Source: an uncultured Lachnospiraceae bacterium (GTDB lineage Bacteria > Bacillota > Clostridia > Lachnospirales > Lachnospiraceae). Taken from it: a stretch of DNA of 9,174 nt. The notes under the pieces were generated by a model. The model was not told the DNA's origin. It was given only the letters and a program-made list of their open reading frames with translations, and made no database searches. The position numbers and the translations under genes are program-made. The DNA is taken from assembly GCA_947565255.1 (NCBI GenBank), contig CANOFI010000078.1:1-9174 (forward strand). The letters run 5' to 3'. Positions within the stretch are counted from its first letter, which is position 1; every line of letters begins with the position of its first letter. Positions 1 to 5,111 of this stretch are shown here, one piece after another.

Positions 1-38
1 ATGTCCGGATTTTTTTCCCAGATTTTATCTAATTCCAA
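1..38 (-). CDS. Possible 5' end of a gene leaving the window
   Basis: On the minus strand a run AAGGAGGGAGG (positions 52-62) is a near-ideal ribosome binding site. The reading frame that stays open to the window edge could begin at TTG (38-36) and read MELDKIWEKNPD before it is cut off. Its codons look coding-like. The spacing from binding site to TTG is about 13 bases, which is long. The nearer ATG (51-49) and GTG (49-47) starts hit stops after 8 and 6 codons, so they could only make a tiny peptide. Only 12 codons are visible and no family can be named. The main support is the strong binding site just after a terminator. Confidence 0.3.
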   Translation of the reverse strand, partial: MELDKIWEKNPD

Positions 39-104
39 ACCCGTTCCACATCCTCCCTCCTTCTACAATGTTGTTGGTAAAAAAAATCATTTTTTGTCAG
101 TTTA

Positions 105-175
105 AAGAAAAAGCCGCTGAATTCGTTATGTATGTATGGACAATATTCATGTATCCATAACGAATTCATACGGCT
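105..175 (-). terminator. Intrinsic terminator after the secreted-protein gene
   Basis: Read on the minus strand, AGCCG-TAT-GAATTCGTTATG (175-156, complement) pairs with CATAACGAATTC-AG-CGGCT (130-112, complement). This gives a perfect 12-bp core, a small internal mismatch and a 5-bp GC-rich base. The inner part can extend with TATGGA/TCCATA. The stem is followed at once by TTTTTCTTT. It starts about 40 bases after the stop codon of the 217-1374 gene, which fits termination of that transcript. Confidence 0.82.
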
Positions 176-216
176 CTGTGTTATATATTCATTCTGACAG
201 ACTGCTCCTTTGCCTG

Positions 217-1374
217 TCACAATATCTGCATCGGATAATAGTCACAGCTTAATTTACGTAATTGTACAGCGCCCCCAGGGACATATTTTTCCGTGCAGTT
301 GTATACAATATAGGTTCCCTTTGGAAGGCCGGCACACTTATACCATGCACAGTCTGACTGGTCATAGGCGGCCTGGACAATCCATTTCTGCTGCTCGCAG
401 CTCCAGATATAGCAGGTGGTTCGGTACCCTGCATCGCTGGAATTGACATTGGATGTACAGCCAATTAACAGACCGTCACTGGTCGGCATGGCACACCGCC
501 CGGTTATCCGTTTTGTCATCTGCGGACGGGATATACACCACACGATCTGTTCATCCGTTATTCCGTTCCCATAATAGGAGGCCCGGCATACCACGACATA
601 GTCTTCATTGGCGTCCGGATACCAGGTACACCATTCGCTTGTATTCCAGTCGCTGAGCAGATGCCATTCGCTCTCCCCGACTTTGCAGTATTCCCAGCGG
701 AATGCTGTATTCTTAAGCGCATTTTCATGGACACAGCCAAGCACAATGGAATCATCCGCACAGACCGGATAAACGCCGTCAAGCCGGAATGGCTGCTTAA
801 CCGGAACCGGTTCTTCCGGGAGTATGGGACGGGCAGGCTCCTCCGGTATTGTATAGACAAAATTCGGCTGTGTATACTGGATACCTTCCAGCTTCCACTG
901 TTCAAGCGCGGTCGTCACCGTCTTGTTCTCATTCAGACACACACTGCACAGAATCCATTCATCACACAACATCACTTCCCCTATGGACTGGTCCCCCATT
1001 TCCCTGAGGTTTTTCTTATACAGTTCCCATTCATTGTCCAATCCCAGCTGCTTTGCAATCGCTGCAGCCTGTGCACGGTCATAGGATACAAGAATACACC
1101 CATGCTCATAGCCAAGCTCAATTTCTGAAATCAGCCGCTCCTCCCTGGCAGCTTTTGCTTCCTCCTCTGTAATATTCGCATTCCTGACCTCAGCCGGGTC
1201 TTCATTCTGGTAATAAAAACGCGACTGTTCCAGTATCTCTGTCCTTCCATTTGCCTGGATGGCTGCATCCTCCTCCGTCCTGGAATCCGCCGCAGCCGGA
1301 GCATGCATACCTGCCCCGATAATTCCCGCTGCCAGCACACACGCCAATATCCCTCGAACATATTTCTGTTTCAT
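217..1374 (-). CDS. Secreted Cys-rich protein: subtilase-propeptide-like domain plus two W/Y repeats, no protease domain
   Basis: The 385-residue product starts at ATG 1374, where AAGGAG lies 5 bases upstream. The longer start at 1404 has no ribosome binding site. Residues 1-30 are a signal peptide (basic MKQKYVRG, hydrophobic core, Ala-rich APAAAD cleavage region). Residues about 91-176 resemble the prodomain of fervidolysin-like subtilases: CILVSYD near the start, then an alternating segment closing on GIQYTQPNFVYTI, like the family's gVeyAePNyvy ending. A Pro/Glu linker (177-195) follows where a protease would normally start, but no Asp/His/Ser catalytic domain is present. The C-terminal half holds two related blocks (about 224-268 and 318-362), each with W-x-Y/C, a central W, C-x-W-Y and Y-x-V; these recall triple-tyrosine (Y_Y_Y) repeats. 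The mature chain has 18 cysteines by my count, unusual for a secreted Firmicutes protein. It is the last gene of the sigma-factor unit and may also have its own promoter. Function unknown; inhibitor, decoy or surface protein are all open. Confidence 0.8.
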   Translation of the reverse strand: MKQKYVRGILACVLAAGIIGAGMHAPAAADSRTEEDAAIQANGRTEILEQSRFYYQNEDPAEVRNANITEEEAKAAREERLISEIELGYEHGCILVSYDRAQAAAIAKQLGLDNEWELYKKNLREMGDQSIGEVMLCDEWILCSVCLNENKTVTTALEQWKLEGIQYTQPNFVYTIPEEPARPILPEEPVPVKQPFRLDGVYPVCADDSIVLGCVHENALKNTAFRWEYCKVGESEWHLLSDWNTSEWCTWYPDANEDYVVVCRASYYGNGITDEQIVWCISRPQMTKRITGRCAMPTSDGLLIGCTSNVNSSDAGYRTTCYIWSCEQQKWIVQAAYDQSDCAWYKCAGLPKGTYIVYNCTEKYVPGGAVQLRKLSCDYYPMQIL

Positions 1375-1440
1375 AAAATCTCCTTTTCCCAGCCAATCTA
1401 TCATGCACAGGCTGTTTTCCCATATAGGAATATTTGTTTG

Positions 1441-1469
1441 TTTATAAAAAAATTTTTTAAAATCTGCAA
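1441..1469 (-). promoter_or_regulatory. Possible sigma-A promoter for the secreted-protein gene
   Basis: On the minus strand TTGCAG (1469-1464) and TATAAA (1446-1441) are separated by exactly 17 bases. The spacer is AT-only (TTTTAAAAAATTTTTT). It lies in the 97-bp gap after the anti-sigma gene and about 67 bases before the ATG at 1374. It could give expression independent of the ECF sigma factor. AT-rich DNA yields such matches by chance, so the call is tentative. Confidence 0.42.
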
Positions 1470-1471
1470 AT

Positions 1472-2662
1472 TTAATTTATCATGTGATTAATAAATTCGC
1501 ACATTTGTTCTTTTTTTCCATTTTCCGACCACGCCGTCACCAATACACCGTCTTTGTAAAACCGGGCGCACAGTTTGCCATAGCTGTCCTTCATAAAATA
1601 TGTCTCAACCCCATTTACCTTTGACACAATTGTTCCAACGTCAAACATGCTCTTCTCATCTTCCGCATCTGCCTGCTGCAGCGTTGTTTTATCCGTCTTC
1701 ACCTCAATGACATATATGGTCATGTCCTGCGAATGCAGCTTCATATACAGTTCATCGCGCAGTTCTTCCGAAATTAGCTGCAGAACACGTTCAAGCGTAA
1801 ACTTCTGTTCCTTTTCATAATAAAACAGCCATGCTTCTCCATACTTCTTTTTCAGCTGCTTCAATGCCTGTTCCTTTTCATAACTGTTATTCCCAGCCGT
1901 CATATTTCCTGACCCAGGATAAATATTCCCTCCGGTTGGCATTGGTCCTGCCGGTTCCATCAACTCAGGCGGACTGCTTATCTTCGGCGCCGGTATTTGC
2001 GTCGGCACGTATTCCGTATCACTTTCATCAAACACATTACGGATACGCCCTCCATACGGCTCCGCCATCGCCGTTACCGTATTCCAGGCAATCGTCTCCT
2101 CCGGTTTTTGTGTCGGAAGCTCTTCCGGCTTAGCCGAATACTGCTGATTTTGCTCCGGAATGATTACCGGCTGTATCGATTCTTCTGCCGGCTGAAAAAT
2201 CGCGGCTGAATTTTCCTCACAGGTTATGTCACGGTCAGCCCGGTACGTATTCTTTTGCTGCTTCTCATTTTTCTTCTTGTTTTGGCTGTTATTCAAATTA
2301 TCACGTTCTTCATTCACTGTATTCCCTGTATTATCCTGTACTGCCTCCTCCGCCGGCTGCAACGATGCTGACGGATATGGTTCTCCCACATCCTCACTTG
2401 CCCGGGGCGCGCCTGTCGCTTTCTTTTCGGGAAAAAATGAGGAGGGCGTTTCCTGTTCCGCCATAATATTCCCCTGATTTTTCGGTCCGGTCTGCCGGCT
2501 TTGAAATTTCCATATTCCAAACACCAGGGCAAGCAGGGCACACGCTGCTGCAATTTCATAAGGAACCCAGCGCTTCCATACCGCCTTTTTCGTATAGGAG
2601 GCATATTCATCTATATATGTTTCATCTATGTCACCGACAGCATCTTTCCATTTCTGGTTCAT
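1472..2662 (-). CDS. Membrane-anchored anti-sigma-factor-like protein with extracytoplasmic sensor domain
   Basis: The 396-residue product has a short cytoplasmic head (1-33, containing DAVGDIDETYIDEY, a pattern I associate with clostridial ECF anti-sigma partners). One membrane helix follows (about 35-52, IAAACALLALVFGIW). Then comes a linker of about 200 residues rich in Pro, Glu, Gln and Asn, with a repeated QPAEE motif near residues 102 and 157. The folded C-terminal domain (about 261-396) starts with a charged helix and ends in beta-like segments (VSKVNGVETYFM, ARFYKDGVLVTAWSENG) resembling DUF4367-type domains; that match is by eye. Likely topology is N-in, C-out, so the head would hold the sigma factor and the outer domain would sense the envelope. 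The start codon overlaps the sigma stop as ATGA, with AAAGGAGGA about 10 bases upstream inside the sigma gene, so the two are translationally coupled. The linker is unusually long. The anti-sigma role is inferred from coupling and topology. Confidence 0.78.
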   Translation of the reverse strand: MNQKWKDAVGDIDETYIDEYASYTKKAVWKRWVPYEIAAACALLALVFGIWKFQSRQTGPKNQGNIMAEQETPSSFFPEKKATGAPRASEDVGEPYPSASLQPAEEAVQDNTGNTVNEERDNLNNSQNKKKNEKQQKNTYRADRDITCEENSAAIFQPAEESIQPVIIPEQNQQYSAKPEELPTQKPEETIAWNTVTAMAEPYGGRIRNVFDESDTEYVPTQIPAPKISSPPELMEPAGPMPTGGNIYPGSGNMTAGNNSYEKEQALKQLKKKYGEAWLFYYEKEQKFTLERVLQLISEELRDELYMKLHSQDMTIYVIEVKTDKTTLQQADAEDEKSMFDVGTIVSKVNGVETYFMKDSYGKLCARFYKDGVLVTAWSENGKKEQMCEFINHMIN

Positions 2663-3219
2663 ATGTATATGTCCTCCTTTTCCAGATATTCCCTAAGCCC
2701 CTTTCTCACACGGAACAGCGTCGTCTTTACTTTGCTCTGGCTGATTCCCATATGAGCGGCAATCTGTTCAATGCTTTCAAAATACCAGTACCGCCCGACA
2801 AACACCATACGCTTTGTCACAGAAAGCGTTTCTAAATACCGGTTTATACATTCTGTCAATAATTTCTGCTCCACCTGCTCCTCCGGTAAATTTCCCCCGG
2901 AAAGAACCATCTCCAATTCCTCATATGCAACATCCACCTGTCCGCCTCCACGTTTTTTACGGTGTTCCTTTTGATACACGTTCAACGCCAGATTTCTGGT
3001 AATCTTTCCAAGATAAGAAGAGAGCCGGTCGGGACGTGAGGGCGGAATTGCATTCCATACATTGAGCCACGTATCGTTGAGACACTCATACGAATCCTCA
3101 TGATTATTAAGAATATTGTATGCAATCTGAAAACAATATCCTTCGTACTTTTTGCTCGTCTCTTCAATTGCCCGCTCAGAACGCTCAAAATACAATTCAA
3201 TAATCTCTCTGTCTTCCAT
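2659..3219 (-). CDS. ECF-type RNA polymerase sigma factor (sigma-70 family)
   Basis: The 186-residue protein has the two-domain layout of extracytoplasmic-function sigma factors. Region 2 (about 20-90) includes YCFQIAYNILNNHEDSYECL and DTWLNVWNAIPP, the core-binding and -10-binding helices. A basic, Gly-containing linker (KEHRKKRGGG) separates it from region 4 (about 120-182). There LSVTKRMVFVGRYWYFESI precedes the helix-turn-helix SIEQIAAHMGISQSKVKTTLFRVRKGL, which would read the -35 element. The start is ATG 3219: TTGAGGA lies 8 bases upstream. An upstream TTG at 3234 overlaps that binding site and is not credible. It is the first gene of the unit and overlaps the anti-sigma gene by 4 bases. 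ECF sigma factors often activate their own promoter, but I see no convincing promoter; the best pair (TTCACA at 3325, TATAAG at 3304) has only a 15-base spacer. The regulon is unknown. Confidence 0.93.
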   Translation of the reverse strand: MEDREIIELYFERSERAIEETSKKYEGYCFQIAYNILNNHEDSYECLNDTWLNVWNAIPPSRPDRLSSYLGKITRNLALNVYQKEHRKKRGGGQVDVAYEELEMVLSGGNLPEEQVEQKLLTECINRYLETLSVTKRMVFVGRYWYFESIEQIAAHMGISQSKVKTTLFRVRKGLREYLEKEDIYI

Positions 3220-3352
3220 CCAAATTATCCTCAAATTGTGTTATGTACAAGATCTGCAGCTTCCGTCCGTATGAAGAGTCACCCTTTCTCCAGCAGGACT
3301 TATATACATAATAGCATATTGTGAATGAGATTGTACCCTCTTTTTCTATCTT

Positions 3353-3460
3353 TTAAGACTTTTTCTCTCTTATCCGACACTGAATGGTAACGCCATTTTC
3401 GTGCACCTGGCAGGCACGAAAACGGGCATTACCTCTGCCCGGCGCTTTCACCGGATTCAT
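3353..3460 (-). CDS. Possible small basic protein (35 residues), or repeat-derived ORF
   Basis: A 35-codon frame runs from ATG 3460 to TAA 3353 with AAGGAAGG about 11 bases upstream. It begins MNPVKAPGRGNARFRACQ, continues through VHENGVTIQC and ends REKKS. It is strongly basic, with two cysteines and no membrane segment. Its stop lies 133 bases before the sigma-factor start. Against a real gene, most of the frame is made by a 48-bp inverted repeat (3386-3433), so the peptide may be a by-product of a structured or dispersed palindrome. I have an unverified impression of similar short peptides in Lachnospiraceae genomes; a search would settle whether it is a conserved protein or a repeat family. 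Confidence 0.33.
   Translation of the reverse strand: MNPVKAPGRGNARFRACQVHENGVTIQCRIREKKS
3386..3433. repeat. Imperfect 48-bp inverted repeat upstream of the sigma gene
   Basis: GGTAACGCCATTTTCGTGC (3386-3404) pairs with GCACGAAAACGGGCATTACC (3414-3433), with one mismatch and a small bulge, around a 9-base loop. On the minus strand it is preceded by a second hairpin, CCGGTG-AAAG-CGCCGG (3455-3440, complement). No T-tract follows on either strand, so it is not an intrinsic terminator. It may be a leader RNA structure for the sigma operon or a palindromic repeat element. Confidence 0.6.
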
Positions 3461-3690
3461 TTCGCCTAACACCTTCCTTCCGCTGTTTCTTTATTTTTCT
3501 ACAAAGCAAGGCATTTTTGCTTTGTCTTAACGTGTCTTATCATCCATTTGCGCAAATCCAGGCACATATCCTGCAAAACACAATTTTCAGACAGACACAT
3601 CGTTTTGGCTCGATTGGCACTATCGAGTTATCTATATAGACCGCATTTTTTTCAAAAGGTTACAAAAAATTCAAAATTTTTTCTGTATTT
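3461..3690. other. Gene-free spacer with three hairpins between hemW and the sigma unit
   Basis: No gene is visible. Perfect hairpins are ACAAAGCAA/TTGCTTTGT (3501-3509 with 3517-3525), CTCGAT/ATCGAG (3609-3614 with 3622-3627) and the AT-only AAAAAATT/AATTTTTT (3664-3671 with 3675-3682). The last lies just after the hemW stop and could be a weak terminator, but it has no GC base pairs. None of the three has a normal terminator form on the minus strand. Confidence 0.45.
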
Positions 3691-4935
3691 TTATTTCTCC
3701 AGCAAAAATTGTGCGAGCACATAATTGCTCACATCGATTCCAAATTGTGTTAATTGTATATACTTTCCTGTTTGTTTTAACAATTCCTTCTTTTCTAAAT
3801 CCGCAAGCACCTCTCCAAACACCATTTCCACTGTTCTTCCGAACTGCCTGCAGAATTGCTCCGTATCCACGCCCTTCATGCAGCGGAGCCCCAGAAACAT
3901 ACATTCCTCCATCTGTTCGTTTTCTGTCAAATGCTGCACATCCTGTCTTTTATGCGGCTGTGTCAGGTATTCTTCCATATTCTCAGTATTGTGCCAGCGC
4001 ACATTGTCCATGCACGACGCCGCGCCAAGTCCGAATCCGATATAATCCCCGCGTCTCCAGTAGCGCAGATTATGGCGGCACTCATATCCGCTTCTGGCAT
4101 AATTGGATATTTCATAGCGGGAAAATCCATGCCGTGACAGCAATTCCTTTGTCATCTCGTACATCCGCCGTTCTTCCTCCTCTGACGGAAGCACAGCCGG
4201 ACGCTCTCCCCTGTCCCTGGCCTGCATATCCGCGCCATACCGCTCATAAAAAGGGGTGCCTTCCTCGACAATCAGGCTGTACGCCGAAAGATGCGGCGGC
4301 TCCAGGGCAAGCACCTTTTCCAGGGATTGTCTGTAACTTTCTGTACTTTGTCCCGGAAGCGCCGACATCAAATCCACATTCCAGTTGGCAAATACTTCTT
4401 TCACAGCATTTGCGGACTGCACGAACTGCTCCCACGTATGAATCCGCCCCAGCAGCTTAAGCTCCGCATCATTTGCCGACTGCAGACCGAGGCTTATACG
4501 GTTAATACCCGCTTTTTTGTACACATAAAGCTTTTCCAGATCCAGTGTTCCGGGATTACACTCGATTGTTATTTCTATAGGACTGTCTGCCGAACGAAAT
4601 TTTTCCCGCACATCAATATACCCCTCCCGGGTATCCTTGATTTTTATCCCGCATGCCAGACAAAGCGCATCCAAAATGTGTGCAATCCACGCCGGCTCTA
4701 ATATGGAAGGCGTGCCTCCCCCGATAAAAATACTGTCCGGCTCATATTGGCCAAGCAGCGGCGCGTGGCAGCGGATTTCCGACAGCAGTCTTCGTACATA
4801 CCGCTCCTGCATATTTTTTGAGCCGGTCTGTGACAAAAAATCGCAGTAATCGCATTTTTTTACACAAAAAGGGATGTGAACATAAATGCCCAGAGATTTT
4901 TTATTTCCCTCTTTTTTTTGCATCTTATGCCCCAT
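3691..4935 (-). CDS. hemW: HemW-type radical SAM haem chaperone
   Basis: HemW binds haem and delivers it to respiratory enzymes; it is often misnamed oxygen-independent coproporphyrinogen III oxidase. The 414-residue product begins its core with GIYVHIPFCVKKCDYCDF. Its C24-x3-C28-x2-C31 binds the radical SAM 4Fe-4S cluster. SIFIGGGTPSIL (about 69-80) is the SAM-binding GGGTP region, and ITIECNPGT, INRISLGLQS and DLMSALPGQ are further barrel motifs. HNLRYWRRGDYIGFGLGAAS carries the HNxxYW signature typical of HemW. A C-terminal HemN_C-like domain follows. Length is slightly above the usual 370-390, partly through a roughly 20-residue charged insert near residues 95-117. The first ATG (4935) abuts GAAGGG with no spacer; ATG 4923, four codons in, has GGGG six bases upstream and may be the real start. 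It lies 176 bp after lepA, the usual Firmicutes partner, and may have its own promoter. Confidence 0.94.
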   Translation of the reverse strand: MGHKMQKKEGNKKSLGIYVHIPFCVKKCDYCDFLSQTGSKNMQERYVRRLLSEIRCHAPLLGQYEPDSIFIGGGTPSILEPAWIAHILDALCLACGIKIKDTREGYIDVREKFRSADSPIEITIECNPGTLDLEKLYVYKKAGINRISLGLQSANDAELKLLGRIHTWEQFVQSANAVKEVFANWNVDLMSALPGQSTESYRQSLEKVLALEPPHLSAYSLIVEEGTPFYERYGADMQARDRGERPAVLPSEEEERRMYEMTKELLSRHGFSRYEISNYARSGYECRHNLRYWRRGDYIGFGLGAASCMDNVRWHNTENMEEYLTQPHKRQDVQHLTENEQMEECMFLGLRCMKGVDTEQFCRQFGRTVEMVFGEVLADLEKKELLKQTGKYIQLTQFGIDVSNYVLAQFLLEK

Positions 4936-4943
4936 CCCTTCTT

Positions 4944-4972
4944 TTTATAGAAATGCATATAAGTATTTGCAA
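4944..4972 (-). promoter_or_regulatory. Possible sigma-A promoter for hemW
   Basis: On the minus strand TTGCAA (4972-4967) and TATAAA (4949-4944) are 17 bases apart. Transcription would start near 4937, almost at the first possible hemW ATG, giving a very short leader and favouring the second ATG at 4923. It sits downstream of the large inverted repeat, so hemW could be expressed without reading through it. Confidence 0.4.
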
Positions 4973-4991
4973 ACCTCTTATTTCACTATCA

Positions 4992-5070
4992 GAGTTTGGA
5001 CAATCGATACAAAAATGCAGCGACTTCCAAACGTTTTGGAGCGGAATTTTTGTATCGATTGTCCAAACTC
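4992..5070. repeat. 79-bp inverted repeat with 25-bp perfect arms between lepA and hemW
   Basis: The left arm (4992-5016, starting GAGTTTGGACAATCGATAC) is the exact reverse complement of the right arm (5046-5070, ending GATTGTCCAAACTC). The 29-base centre contains its own hairpin, TCCAAA-CGT-TTTGGA (5026-5040). No T-tract follows the stem on either strand, so it is not a standard terminator. The symmetry suggests a small palindromic mobile or repeat element, or a long RNA stem that separates the lepA and hemW messages. Confidence 0.9.
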
Positions 5071-5111
5071 GTCACTCCGAATAAAACTTTCACAACCCTG
5101 CTGTTCCTGTC

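Noticed and set aside
1338..1350. Lipobox ILAC in the secreted protein's signal peptide
   Set aside because: The cysteine is at residue 12, before the hydrophobic core has formed, and a normal Ala-x-Ala cleavage region follows later.
3217..3234. Longer sigma-factor start at TTG 3234
   Set aside because: That codon is part of the ribosome binding site TTGAGGA serving ATG 3219.
3353..3480. Riboswitch (cobalamin, FMN or magnesium M-box) upstream of the sigma gene
   Set aside because: Fragments such as GAATCCGGTGAAAGCGCCGG and GTCGGATAAGAGAG look faintly like known aptamers, but the conserved cores (for example CCCGCCACTGT or GACCGGCGGTA) are missing.
3711..4460. Long plus-strand frame of 249 codons opposite hemW
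   Set aside because: It is a shadow of hemW, without a ribosome binding site or any recognisable domain; the same holds for the other plus-strand frames.
3691..4935. Calling this gene oxygen-independent coproporphyrinogen III oxidase (HemN)
   Set aside because: The HNxxYW motif, the length and the lepA neighbour fit HemW, which lacks that enzyme activity.
4992..5070. Inverted repeat read as an intrinsic terminator for lepA
   Set aside because: No run of T follows the stem on the minus strand; the next bases are TGATAGTGAAATAAG.
4983..5076. TCACT on both sides of the palindrome as a target-site duplication
   Set aside because: The copies are at unequal distances from the arms (4 bases and 1 base), so a five-base match is most likely chance.
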